This document shows positions 1-8,032 of a DNA stretch of 16,601 bases, one piece after another (positions within the stretch are counted from its first letter, which is position 1; every line of letters begins with the position of its first letter). The stretch covers positions 1 to 16,601 of the forward strand of contig ONNL01000041.1 of the NCBI GenBank assembly GCA_900319195.1. The letters run 5' to 3'. Source of the DNA: an uncultured Ruminococcus sp. (lineage in GTDB: Bacteria; Bacillota; Clostridia; Oscillospirales; Ruminococcaceae). Below the pieces are notes generated by a model, which did not search any database, had not been told where the DNA came from, and saw only the letters and a program-made list of their open reading frames with translations. Both the position numbers and the translations under genes were made by a program.

Positions 1-1
1 A

Positions 2-292
2 GATATCTCAAACGCTTTCAGGAACTTCTTTGATTCCATATCTATCGCAAATATGTCGGGCATCGACATTGAAGCTTCTCCCGAGCTCAGCGACCCTGTA
101 CTCACGGCAGTATTCAGACTTTCAGACGGCACCGAAAAGACCTATCAGCTCACGAAAGCTGACGACGAAAGCTGCTATATCTTCATCGACGGAGAGTACA
201 CAGGCGGTCTTATCGCTATGGATAAGCTCAGCGGCGCTGTCTCTGTGACGACGCTTTACGAAAAGCTCCTTGAAAGAGCAGGCATCAAATAA
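2..292 (+). CDS. 3' end of a probable DUF4340-type protein (partial)
   Basis: This reading frame is open back to the left edge, so only the last 96 codons are present and the true start lies outside the window. A Met at position 53 is internal, not a convincing start: no ribosome binding site precedes it. The visible part reads as alternating short beta-strand-like segments with the pattern 'VFRLSDGTEKTYQL ... CYIFIDGEYTGGLIAMDKL', ending in a short helix. This resembles the C-terminal repeat units of DUF4340 proteins, which are commonly encoded beside ABC-type gliding or transport genes. The family call is from general pattern only and is moderate; the reading frame itself is well supported by its codon use and by the terminator 12 bases after its stop. 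Confidence 0.6.
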   Translation, partial: DISNAFRNFFDSISIANMSGIDIEASPELSDPVLTAVFRLSDGTEKTYQLTKADDESCYIFIDGEYTGGLIAMDKLSGAVSVTTLYEKLLERAGIK

Positions 293-304
293 AGATCTGA
301 GATT

Positions 305-334
305 CGGAGAGCCTTTACGGCTCTCCGTTTTTTT
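305..334 (+). terminator. Intrinsic terminator after the DUF4340-type gene
   Basis: A perfect 9-bp stem (CGGAGAGCC with GGCTCTCCG, 305-313 and 319-327) encloses a five-base loop and runs straight into seven T residues. It ends transcription of the partial gene that stops at 292. It also means that the LRR-dockerin frame starting a few bases later cannot be an ordinary continuation of that operon. Confidence 0.93.
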
Positions 335-342
335 GTGGGCGG

Positions 343-1389
343 TTGGTACCTTCTCAACTCTTCACATTTCATACCAACACCCTTTCAGAAGGGCTCACAA
401 CTATCGGTAGAAATGCATTTTCAAATACTACCTCTCTGACTCAGATAACGCTTCCCGAGTCTCTGACATCTATCGACTGGTGGGGATTCAGCGGCAGCGG
501 CTTGACATCCGTCGTTATCCCCAAGAATGTCACGAGCCTCGGACAGCACGTATTTGAAAATTGCCCTTCTCTCACAACAGTAGAAATAGAAGAAGGCGTG
601 ACATCGACCTTCGACTCTGTATTTAATGACAATAAATCTCTTACGACCGTTATTCTTCCAAGCTCACTCAAGACTATCGGCAGTCAGACATTCAGAAACT
701 GCACAGCCCTCACATCAATAAATATCCCCGAGGGAGTTGAGAGCATCGGCACATGGGCATTTTCAAACACAGCCCTTGAATCTGTTGAGATACCCGACAG
801 CGTAACAGGTAAATTAGACAGCGTATTCCAAGACTGTTCGTCACTCACTTCCGTTAAGATAGGCGCAGGTGTCGAAGAATTGTCAGGCACCTTTAACAGC
901 TGCATAGAGCTCAGAGAGATAGAGATCCCCGAAAATATCACTTACATCGGTCATAACGCTTTCAATAACTGTCAGTCACTTCTCAAAGTAACAATACTCA
1001 ATCAGAATGTAACTATCAGAAACGATATAACATATACTGACAAGACTATCTTCAACAACGGACTCGATGAGACCGGCTCGTCATTTTTCGCAGGGACTAT
1101 TTACGGCTACAACAACTCGACCGCTCAGGCATTCGCAGAAAGGAACAGCTACAAGTTCGAGTCGCTCGGTGATCCTCCGAGAGATCTTGGCGACGTGAAC
1201 GGCGATAAAGCTGTCGATTCCTCCGACGCTGCGCTCATACTCAAGGAATATGCAACAGTACAGGGCGGCAATGAGGCAAGCTTCTCGGAAGCTGACATTG
1301 AGGTCGCAGACTTCAACAACGACACCCTCATAGATTCCTCAGACGCGGCACTGATACTCAAAGCATATGCTGAGAATCAGGCAAAGTAA
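343..1389 (+). pseudogene. 5'-truncated BspA-like LRR protein with C-terminal dockerin
   Basis: The frame encodes about ten LRR_5 (BspA/Treponema pallidum type) repeats of roughly 20-25 residues, with signatures such as 'LPESLTSI..WGFSGSGL' and 'IPEGVESIGTWAFSNTAL'. These end in the typical BspA cap 'TIYGYNNSTAQAFAERN' (near residues 253-269). A type I dockerin follows with two calcium-binding segments: D284/N286/D288/D292/D295 and D323/N325/D327/D331/D334, each followed by AALILK.YA. Dockerins bind cohesins on a scaffoldin or cell surface, so the parent protein was a secreted, scaffold-attached protein. No start is credible: the first possible codon is a TTG eight bases after a T-tract, there is no ribosome binding site, no in-frame ATG anywhere, no signal peptide, and translation begins inside an LRR. 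I read it as a gene remnant whose promoter, signal peptide and first repeats were deleted. A contig mis-join at about 335-360 is the alternative. Confidence 0.8.
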
Positions 1390-1402
1390 AGTCAAATCAC
1401 AC

Positions 1403-1431
1403 AAAGCTCCCTTGATAAGAGGGAGCTTTTT
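1403..1431 (+). terminator. Intrinsic terminator after the LRR-dockerin frame
   Basis: The stem AAAGCTCCC/GGGAGCTTT (1403-1411 with 1421-1429) is extended inward by a T-A and a T-G pair over a short loop. The T-run at 1427-1431 overlaps the base of the stem. It follows the stop codon at 1389 by 13 bases. Confidence 0.85.
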
Positions 1432-1455
1432 CGTCGTCCTGACGCAAAAAAAGAC

Positions 1456-1489
1456 TTGCATTTTACCGCTGACAGTGATATAATATAAT
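1456..1489 (+). promoter_or_regulatory. Sigma-A promoter with extended -10 for the yicC-thiN operon
   Basis: TTGCAT at 1456-1461 is separated by exactly 17 bases from TATAAT at 1479-1484. The -10 is preceded by TG at 1476-1477, giving an extended TGnTATAAT. A second overlapping TATAAT lies at 1484-1489. Initiation near 1490-1496 would leave a short leader of about 40 bases before yicC. This is the only clear promoter upstream of the thirteen-gene series. Confidence 0.85.
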
Positions 1490-1535
1490 AGTATATTTAT
1501 GCAACAAAGTCATTTTTCCCGAAAGGAGAATCACA

Positions 1536-2414
1536 GTGCTAAAAAGCATGACAGGCTACGGAAGAGCACAGAAGGTCCTCAACGGCAGGGACATTCTCGT
1601 GGAGATACATTCCGTTAACCATAGATACTTTGAATACTCATCAAGAGTGCCGCGCTCATACAGTTATATCGACGATAAGCTCAAGGCGCTGCTCAAGGAC
1701 AGCATTTCACGCGGAAAGACCGAGGTCAGCGTCACGATAAACAACATTGAGGGCAAGGACGCTGTCATAGCTCTCAACAAGGGCATCGCGGAGGGCTATA
1801 TCTCGGCGCTCAGAGGTGCCGCAGCGGAGCTTGGTCTCAAGGACGACCTCACCCTCTCAAATCTCATGAAGCTCCCCGACATCTTCAACGTTCAGAAGAA
1901 TGCCGACGACGAGGACGAGGTCTGGAGCGATGTCTGCGAGGTCGCACAGGAGGCTGTTTCTGCATTCGTTGAAATGAGAAAGGTCGAGGGCGAAAAGCTC
2001 AGAGCCGACCTCACGAGCCGCCTTAAAACGATACTCGGCATGGTCGCAGAGATAGAAAAGCTCTCTCCTATGACCGTTGAGTCATACAAGGACAGACTCT
2101 ATCAGAAGCTCAGCGAGATACTCGAGGACAAGAACATCGACGAGCAGCGCATACTCACAGAAGCGGCTATATTTGCCGACAAGATAGCTGTTGACGAGGA
2201 GACTGTCCGTCTGAGGAGCCACATCGACCAGTTCATGACAATGCTCGGAAGCGGTGAACCCGTGGGACGCAAGCTCGATTTCATCGTTCAGGAGATGAAC
2301 CGCGAGACAAACACCATCGGCTCAAAGGCTCAGAACCTTGATATAACGAAGAATGTCCTCGCTATAAAGGCGGAGATAGAAAAAATTCGTGAGCAAGTCC
2401 AGAACGTAGAGTGA
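1536..2414 (+). CDS. yicC: YicC/YloC family endoribonuclease
   Basis: A 292-residue protein matching the usual length of the YicC/YloC stress-induced family (YloC in B. subtilis), whose members are reported endoribonucleases acting in RNA turnover. It has the N-terminal family signature 'SMTGYGRA' (residues 4-11) and, at the C-terminal DUF1732 region, 'GRKLDFIVQEMNRETNTIG' followed by 'SKA', the most conserved stretch of the family. The GTG start at 1536 is chosen because AAGGAG (1523-1528) lies seven bases upstream and because family members begin just before SMTGYGR. It is the first gene of the operon, behind the strong promoter at 1456-1489, and its stop is followed within ten bases by the remA start. 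Confidence 0.95.
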   Translation: MLKSMTGYGRAQKVLNGRDILVEIHSVNHRYFEYSSRVPRSYSYIDDKLKALLKDSISRGKTEVSVTINNIEGKDAVIALNKGIAEGYISALRGAAAELGLKDDLTLSNLMKLPDIFNVQKNADDEDEVWSDVCEVAQEAVSAFVEMRKVEGEKLRADLTSRLKTILGMVAEIEKLSPMTVESYKDRLYQKLSEILEDKNIDEQRILTEAAIFADKIAVDEETVRLRSHIDQFMTMLGSGEPVGRKLDFIVQEMNRETNTIGSKAQNLDITKNVLAIKAEIEKIREQVQNVE

Positions 2415-2423
2415 GGAATGCAC

Positions 2424-2678
2424 ATGAAGCTGATAAACATAGGCTACGGGAACATGGTATCGGCAGGACGCATAGTCTCGATAGTGAACCCCGATGCCGC
2501 TCCCATAAAAAGACTCGTTCAGGAGGCGCGTGACAACGGCACTGCTGTTGACGCTACCTGCGGACGAAAGACAAGAGCCGTGATAATCACCGACAGCGGA
2601 CACATCATACTCTCCTCGCTGATAACGGATACGCTCGCGGCAAGAATAAACGAAACGGAGGAGGGCGATAACAGATGA
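2424..2678 (+). CDS. remA: RemA/DUF370 family DNA-binding regulator
   Basis: An 84-residue RemA-type (DUF370) protein. In B. subtilis RemA is a DNA-binding activator of extracellular-matrix and osmoprotection genes, and oligomeric rings of the family have been described. Family hallmarks are visible: 'INIGYGNMVSAGRIVSI' near the start, 'APIKRLVQEARD' and 'DATCGRKTRAVIITDSGH' in the middle. An in-frame ATG also exists at 2418, but the Shine-Dalgarno-like GAGGA (2413-2417) directly abuts it; the ATG at 2424 has proper spacing (six bases) and gives the family-like start MKLINIGYGN. The last codons overlap gmk in an ATGA junction. Its position between yicC and gmk is the standard Gram-positive order. 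Confidence 0.94.
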   Translation: MKLINIGYGNMVSAGRIVSIVNPDAAPIKRLVQEARDNGTAVDATCGRKTRAVIITDSGHIILSSLITDTLAARINETEEGDNR

Positions 2679-3280
2679 GCAAGGGCAGACTTATCGTATT
2701 CTCCGCGCCTTCGGGCTGCGGAAAGGGCACAATGCTCGCAGAGATACTGAAAGACAGCCGCTTCAGGACATCGGTATCGGCTACGACGAGAGGTCCCCGC
2801 GAGGGCGAGGTTGACGGAGTGAATTACCACTTCATCACCCGTGAGGAATTTGACAGAAAGGTCGCTGAGGACTGCTTCCTCGAACACGCTGAATATGTCG
2901 GAAACTGCTACGGCACGCTCGTCTCGGAGGTAGACCCCTACCTTGAAAAAGGCATAAACGTGATACTTGAGATCGAAGTGCAGGGAGCAATGAAGATACG
3001 TCAGAAGCGTCCCGACGCACTGTTCATATTCATCGCGCCGCCATCGGTCAATGAACTGAAACGGAGGCTCAAAAAACGCGGCACGGAAGCCGATGATGTC
3101 ATCGAGCAGAGAGTTGCCGCCGCTGCAGGAGAGATAGCTCAGGCAGAAAAATACGATTACATTATTGTCAACGACGCTCTTGAGGACGCTGTAAGCGACT
3201 TCTTCGCGGTAATACGCGCAGAATCACTCAAAACAGCAAATTCGGGCGAAATTTTAAATGAGGTGTTAAAAAATGCTTAG
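2675..3280 (+). CDS. gmk: Guanylate kinase
   Basis: Catalyses ATP-dependent phosphorylation of GMP to GDP in the cytoplasm, an essential purine-nucleotide step. The 201-residue length is typical. The P-loop is APSGCGKGT (residues 11-19), with Cys at a position that is more often Ala or Val. The GMP-binding segment 'SATTRGPREGEVDGVNYHF' lies at about residues 35-53, followed by 'HAEYVGNCYGT' and 'LEIEVQGA', all classical guanylate kinase motifs. The start at 2675 overlaps the remA stop and has a strong GGAGGAGGG (2658-2665) inside remA. The 3' end overlaps rpoZ by eight bases, implying translational coupling. Confidence 0.97.
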   Translation: MSKGRLIVFSAPSGCGKGTMLAEILKDSRFRTSVSATTRGPREGEVDGVNYHFITREEFDRKVAEDCFLEHAEYVGNCYGTLVSEVDPYLEKGINVILEIEVQGAMKIRQKRPDALFIFIAPPSVNELKRRLKKRGTEADDVIEQRVAAAAGEIAQAEKYDYIIVNDALEDAVSDFFAVIRAESLKTANSGEILNEVLKNA

Positions 3281-3488
3281 ACCTTCAGTAAACCAGATAA
3301 TCACAAAGAATGAGAGCTGCTATGCACTCGTTATCGCTGTTGCAAAGCGTGCAAGAGAAATAACAGAGGAGCTCTATGAAAACGAGCAGGTCATCGAGGT
3401 AAAGCCCGTACAGACCGCAGTTGAGGAGATAGCAAGCGGAAAGTACAAGATACAGCTTCCGAATCAGGAAGCACCTGCCGCTGAGTAA
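3273..3488 (+). CDS. rpoZ: RNA polymerase omega subunit
   Basis: A 71-residue protein with the omega-subunit pattern: 'LRPSVNQII' at the N-terminus, then 'YALVIAVAKRAREI' (compare the usual YSLVVAVAKRAREI), and an acidic, poorly conserved tail ending 'APAAE'. Omega helps beta-prime folding and RNA polymerase assembly. The start codon is preceded by AGGTG (3261-3265) within the 3' end of gmk, and its TAA overlaps the priA ATG by one base (TAATG). The gmk-rpoZ pairing supports the identification. Confidence 0.93.
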   Translation: MLRPSVNQIITKNESCYALVIAVAKRAREITEELYENEQVIEVKPVQTAVEEIASGKYKIQLPNQEAPAAE

Positions 3489-5935
3489 TGTCTCTTATCG
3501 CAGAAACGGCTGTCAGCGGCACTGTCTACTCATTTGACCGACTGTTCAGCTATTCTGTGCCCGAGGCTCTCAGAAGCAGCGCTGCCGTCGGCTCAAGGGT
3601 GCTTGTGCCCTTCGGCAAAGGAAATAAACGGCATATCGCCGTAATCATCGAGCTTCGTGAGGGCGGACAGGAGGGAATGAAGTCTGTCATCTCCCTTATC
3701 GACGAAAAGCCCGTCATCTCGGACGAGCTGCTGAAGCTCGCAATATGGCTCAGAGAGCAGACCTTCTGCACCTACTTCGACGCTATTCGGACAATGCTCC
3801 CTCCTGCAATGAGCATAACGGCAAAGGAAAAATTCACGCTTGTGAGGACCTTTTCCGATATTGACACTCTCTCGGAAGCCGCAGCAGCTCTGCTGACGGC
3901 GCTGAGAAGCGCAGGCTCAAAGGAGACGGGAAACATCATCTGCAAGTACATTGAAAAGAACGGCAGAAAAGTCCCCGACGAGCTCATTGACGCGGGAGCT
4001 GTAAGCTCCGACAATGTTTTCAGACAGGCTGTCGGAGACGCTGAGGTGAAAATGCTGAGGATAAGTCGGGAATACGCCGAGGAGCCCTCAAAATTCGAGC
4101 TCACTCCAAAGCAGAAAACAGCCGCGGACTTCCTCATGCAGTATGGTCCCGCCTCGGAAAAGGAGCTGTGCTATATGTGCGGCATTACCCCTTCCGTAGC
4201 CAAAAGAGTCGCTGCAAACGGCGCTGCCGAGGAGTATATCTCCGAGGTGCTGAGAAAGGTAGAGGACTGCTCCGATGAGCGCTCTGACCCCGACGACATC
4301 GTGCTGACCGACGAGCAGCAGAATGCTCACGACGCGGTGATGTCAAAGGTCGGCATGAAGAAATCGGCAGTTTTCCTGCTCCACGGCATAACGGGAAGCG
4401 GCAAGACCTCGGTCTTTGAAAAGCTCATTGCCGATACCGTAAGGCTCGGCAGACAGGCACTTCTGCTCATACCCGAGATAAGCCTTACTCCGCAGATACT
4501 CGGCAGATTCAGGTCACTTTTCGGTGAGAGGGTAGCCGTTATCCACAGCGGACTCTCGCAGGGACAGCGTCTCGACGAATACAAGCGCATAAAGCGCGGT
4601 GACGCGGACATAGTAATAGGTACAAGGAGTGCGGTATTTGCACCGCTCGGGAATATCGGTCTGATAATCATGGACGAGGAGGGCGAACGCTCCTACAAGT
4701 CCGAGAATGCGCCGAGATACACAACGAGCGATGTCGCAAAAAGGCGCTGTGCCGCTCATAATGCGGTGCTTCTGCTCGCCTCCGCAACGCCGTCCATAGA
4801 GAGCTACTACCTCGCGGAAAAGGGCATATATGAGCTGCTTGAGATGAAAAAGCGATACAGCAGCAATCCCCTGCCAGAAGTCACAATTGCGGACATGAAC
4901 GAGGAGCGCATGGAGGGAAATGTCACGGAGTTCAGCCGAAAGCTCACGGAGGAGATAAACCTCAACCTGAAAAACGGCGAACAGACCATTCTCCTTCTCA
5001 ACAGGCGCGGCTATCACACGATAATAAGCTGCTGCGACTGCAATCAGCCTGTGTACTGCCCGAATTGCTCGGTGCCGCTCACATACCATAAGAAAAACAA
5101 CAAGCTTATGTGCCACTACTGCGGATATGTGAGCGACCCTGTGACCGTATGTGCGTCATGCGGCTCGACTCATCTCAAATCCATGGGATTCGGCACACAG
5201 AAGCTTGAGGAGGAGCTCTCGGTATTCTTCCCGAAGGCAAGGGTGCTGAGAATGGACGCGGATACCACATTCTCGCGCAGCTCCTATGAAAACAGCTTTT
5301 CAGCCTTTCGCCGCGGTGAATACGACATCATGATAGGTACTCAGATGATAGGCAAGGGTCTCGATTTCCCGAATGTCACGCTCGTCGGAGTGCTTTCGGT
5401 GGACAAGGCACTGTATGCCGGCGACTTCCGAAGCTATGAGAGGACTTTCTCCCTCATCACGCAGGTAGTCGGACGAAGCGGCAGAGGACAGGGCAGAGGC
5501 AGAGCAGTGCTCCAGACCTTTATCCCCGACCACTATGTAATGAACCTCGCCGCAAGGCAGGACTACAAGGGCTTCTACAACGAAGAAATAGCTATCCGAC
5601 GGGCAATGATATTTCCGCCCGTATGCGATATGTGCATATTCTGCTTTACGGGGATAAACGAAATATCCGTAAAGAGCGGCGCGGACGCTGTGCTCGGACT
5701 TATGAACATGAAGCTGAAAAAGCTCCAGCCGAAGTCGCCCGTGAGGGTGCTCGGTCCGATAAAGTGCTCATACGGAAAAATAAACGGAAAATTCCGATAC
5801 AGGATAATCATGAAATGCAAAAACACCGCTGAGATACGCGGATTTATAAGCGATATTCTCATTTCCTCGCCTAAGCTCAGGGAAATGAGAGGTGTCACGC
5901 TCTACGCCGACATGAACGGAGACGTAGGCGTCTGA
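3488..5935 (+). CDS. priA: Primosomal protein N' (replication restart helicase PriA)
   Basis: An 815-residue 3'-5' superfamily 2 DNA helicase that reloads the replicative helicase at collapsed forks. The N-terminal DNA-binding domain is seen around residues 10-100 ('YSFDRLFSYSVPEALR', 'VGSRVLVPFGKG'). Walker A GITGSGKT is residues 300-307 (K306). The Walker B/DEAH-like box reads DEEG at 396-399 followed by 'ERSYKSENAPRY'; most PriA proteins have DEEH here. The zinc-binding insert has four CxxC pairs (515/518, 524/527, 542/545, 555/558). The motif VI region is 'TQVVGRSGRGQGRGRAVLQ'. The start is fixed by the TAATG overlap with rpoZ; no good ribosome binding site is present, so translation is probably coupled. 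In B. subtilis coaBC lies between rpoZ and priA; it is absent here. Confidence 0.97.
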   Translation: MSLIAETAVSGTVYSFDRLFSYSVPEALRSSAAVGSRVLVPFGKGNKRHIAVIIELREGGQEGMKSVISLIDEKPVISDELLKLAIWLREQTFCTYFDAIRTMLPPAMSITAKEKFTLVRTFSDIDTLSEAAAALLTALRSAGSKETGNIICKYIEKNGRKVPDELIDAGAVSSDNVFRQAVGDAEVKMLRISREYAEEPSKFELTPKQKTAADFLMQYGPASEKELCYMCGITPSVAKRVAANGAAEEYISEVLRKVEDCSDERSDPDDIVLTDEQQNAHDAVMSKVGMKKSAVFLLHGITGSGKTSVFEKLIADTVRLGRQALLLIPEISLTPQILGRFRSLFGERVAVIHSGLSQGQRLDEYKRIKRGDADIVIGTRSAVFAPLGNIGLIIMDEEGERSYKSENAPRYTTSDVAKRRCAAHNAVLLLASATPSIESYYLAEKGIYELLEMKKRYSSNPLPEVTIADMNEERMEGNVTEFSRKLTEEINLNLKNGEQTILLLNRRGYHTIISCCDCNQPVYCPNCSVPLTYHKKNNKLMCHYCGYVSDPVTVCASCGSTHLKSMGFGTQKLEEELSVFFPKARVLRMDADTTFSRSSYENSFSAFRRGEYDIMIGTQMIGKGLDFPNVTLVGVLSVDKALYAGDFRSYERTFSLITQVVGRSGRGQGRGRAVLQTFIPDHYVMNLAARQDYKGFYNEEIAIRRAMIFPPVCDMCIFCFTGINEISVKSGADAVLGLMNMKLKKLQPKSPVRVLGPIKCSYGKINGKFRYRIIMKCKNTAEIRGFISDILISSPKLREMRGVTLYADMNGDVGV

Positions 5936-5952
5936 CAGAAAGGAATATGAAA

Positions 5953-6414
5953 ATGGCACTCAGAAAAATACTTACCGATAAGGACGAGATACTCCACAAG
6001 GTCTGCAAGCCTGTTGACAAGTTCGACGACAAGCTCGCAGAGCTCCTTGACGATATGCATGAGACGCTTGAACACGCGAACGGCGTGGGACTTGCAGGTC
6101 CGCAGGTAGGCAAGTGCAGAAGGCTCTTCATAATGCACCTCGACGACGAGAGAATTGAGGCAATAAACCCCGAGGTGACAATGAAGGAGGGCAAACAGCG
6201 CGTTCAGGAGGGCTGTCTCTCCTGCCCTAACGTCTGGGGATATGTCACACGCCCCAAGAAGTGCCGCCTTCGTGCACAGGACAGGAACGGAAACTGGTAT
6301 GAGCGTGATTTCACCGAGCTCGGCGCACAGTGCGTTTGTCACGAAAACGACCACCTCGATGGTCATGTCTTTACGGAGATAGTTGAGGAATTCTTCGTTC
6401 CCGAGGAGGAATGA
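5953..6414 (+). CDS. def: Peptide deformylase
   Basis: Metal-dependent hydrolase that removes the formyl group from nascent proteins at the ribosome exit. All three catalytic motifs are visible: GVGLAGPQVG (motif 1), EGCLSCP (motif 2, with the metal-binding Cys) and CHENDHLDG (motif 3, HExDH with both His ligands and the catalytic Glu). The 153-residue length is typical. Two ATGs are in frame; the second (5953) is preferred because AAGGA at 5940-5944 lies eight bases before it but only two before 5947, and because it gives the common start MALRKIL. It follows priA by 17 bases and runs into fmt, its functional partner. Confidence 0.96.
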   Translation: MALRKILTDKDEILHKVCKPVDKFDDKLAELLDDMHETLEHANGVGLAGPQVGKCRRLFIMHLDDERIEAINPEVTMKEGKQRVQEGCLSCPNVWGYVTRPKKCRLRAQDRNGNWYERDFTELGAQCVCHENDHLDGHVFTEIVEEFFVPEEE

Positions 6415-6416
6415 CA

Positions 6417-7349
6417 ATGAAAACAGTATTCATGGGAACTCCCGAATTTGCTGTTCCCTGCCTCAGATACCTCGCAGAGAGCAGTCACGAGGTCGCGGCT
6501 GTGTTCACTCAGCCCGATAAGCCGAAGGGACGCGGATACAAGCTTATCCCCACTCCCGTAAAGACGGCGGCTCTCGAATATGACATTCCCGTCTATCAGC
6601 CGCTCTCGCTCAGAAAGGGCGAGGACGCGGAGGAAGCGCTCCGTACACTCAGGGAGACAGCTCCCGACCTTATCGTAGTAACGGCATACGGTCAGATACT
6701 CCCGAAGGAGATACTGGAGCTCCCCAAGTATAAGTGCATAAATATCCATGCCTCACTTCTCCCGAAATACCGCGGTGCAGCGCCGATAAACCACTGCCTG
6801 CTCAGTGGCGAGGAGGAGACGGGCGTAACATCAATGCTCATGGGTGAGGGTCTCGACACGGGCGATATGCTCGTGAAGAAAGCCGTTAAAATAGGCGAAA
6901 ACGAGAACTATGAGGAGCTCTACGCAAGACTTTCGGAGCTCGGTGCAGAGGTCCTCGGTGAAACTCTCACACAGATAGAAAACGGCACACTCGCTCCCGA
7001 AAAGCAGGACGACGCGCTCTCATGCTACTCGCCCATGATCCGCAAGGAAATGAGTGCGCTCGACTTCTCAAAGCCTGCGCGTGAGATACACAACACTATC
7101 CGCGGAGTCACAGGCTTCACAATGCTCGGAGGAAAGCGGCTGAAGATATACAAGTCGGTCATTCTCCCCGACAGGACTGCTCCCGACGCTGAAAACGGCG
7201 AGATAATCGGCACGGACGATTTCTCGGTAAAGTGCGGCGACGGAAAGCTCATAGCCTTCACCGACATACAGCTTGAAGGCAGCAGACGCATGGAAACACA
7301 GGCATTTCTCAGAGGAAGAAAGCTCACAAAGGGCGATATTCTCGGATAA
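6417..7349 (+). CDS. fmt: Methionyl-tRNA formyltransferase
   Basis: Transfers a formyl group from 10-formyl-tetrahydrofolate to initiator Met-tRNA, supplying the group that the adjacent deformylase later removes. The start 'MKTVFMGTPEFAVPCL' and 'FTQPDKPKGRG' are classical. Catalytic residues are in place: N109 and H111 in 'NIHASLLPKYRGAAPI' and D147 in 'GEGLDTGDML'. The C-terminal tRNA-binding domain begins near 'EIHNTIRGVTGF'. The ATG at 6417 is preferred over 6411 because GGAGG (6405-6409) is seven bases upstream of it and abuts the other. The length of 310 residues is normal. The leader overlaps the end of def. Confidence 0.97.
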   Translation: MKTVFMGTPEFAVPCLRYLAESSHEVAAVFTQPDKPKGRGYKLIPTPVKTAALEYDIPVYQPLSLRKGEDAEEALRTLRETAPDLIVVTAYGQILPKEILELPKYKCINIHASLLPKYRGAAPINHCLLSGEEETGVTSMLMGEGLDTGDMLVKKAVKIGENENYEELYARLSELGAEVLGETLTQIENGTLAPEKQDDALSCYSPMIRKEMSALDFSKPAREIHNTIRGVTGFTMLGGKRLKIYKSVILPDRTAPDAENGEIIGTDDFSVKCGDGKLIAFTDIQLEGSRRMETQAFLRGRKLTKGDILG

Positions 7350-7363
7350 CGGAGGTATTTATC

Positions 7364-8032
7364 ATGTATATTATCCTGCTAATTTTAATGATCACACTGC
7401 CGCTCATCGCATCGGCAAACGTAAAATCAACATTCAGCAAGTACAGCAAGGTAAAGAATTCCCGCGGTCTCACGGGCGAACAGGTAGCAAGAGCGATACT
7501 CGACAGCAACGGACTCTACAACGTGCGCGTTGAGCACATCGCGGGCGAGCTCACAGACCACTATGACCCTTCCGCAAATGTCGTAAGGCTCTCTGATTCG
7601 GTATTCGACAAGACAACAGTTTCCGCTGTCGGAGTTGCCGCTCACGAGTGCGGTCATGCCTGCCAGCACGCTGAGGAATACACTCCCATAAAGATAAGAA
7701 CAGCGCTCGTGCCTGTTACAAATCTCTGCTCGAAGCTCTGGTACTTCGTTTTCCTTCTCGGGATCGTTTTCTTTGAGGCATTCCCTCAGCTCGTATATAT
7801 CGGTATATTCATGTTCGCGGCTGTTGTACTCTTCCAGCTCGTTACGCTCCCCGTTGAGTTTGACGCAAGCGGCAGAGCACTGAAAACGCTCGAAAGCGAC
7901 CAGATACTCGATTCAGACGAGATACCGAAGGCGAGAAAGGTGCTCACTGCTGCTGCAATGACCTATGTTACGGCACTTGTAGTATCCATCATGCAGCTCC
8001 TCAGACTCATCCTCTCGGCAAAGAGAAGATAA
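7364..8032 (+). CDS. YugP-like neutral zinc metallopeptidase (membrane)
   Basis: A 222-residue integral membrane protein of the YugP/Zn_peptidase_2 family (PF04298 pattern). Visible features are an N-terminal hydrophobic segment (residues 2-18), the zinc motif HECGH at 94-98 followed by another His at 102, and 'LPVEFDAS' with E165, a plausible third zinc ligand. Further hydrophobic segments lie near 126-164 and 194-216. Its substrate and role are not known. GGAGG at 7351-7355 gives a good start at 7364. The gene lies between fmt and rsmB, where B. subtilis has nothing; this placement is, to my knowledge, common in Clostridia. Its TAA overlaps the rsmB ATG by one base. Confidence 0.92.
   Translation: MYIILLILMITLPLIASANVKSTFSKYSKVKNSRGLTGEQVARAILDSNGLYNVRVEHIAGELTDHYDPSANVVRLSDSVFDKTTVSAVGVAAHECGHACQHAEEYTPIKIRTALVPVTNLCSKLWYFVFLLGIVFFEAFPQLVYIGIFMFAAVVLFQLVTLPVEFDASGRALKTLESDQILDSDEIPKARKVLTAAAMTYVTALVVSIMQLLRLILSAKRR

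Noticed and set aside
53..292. A complete small gene starting at ATG 53
   Set aside because: The frame is open to the window edge and no ribosome binding site precedes the ATG; it is the end of a longer gene.
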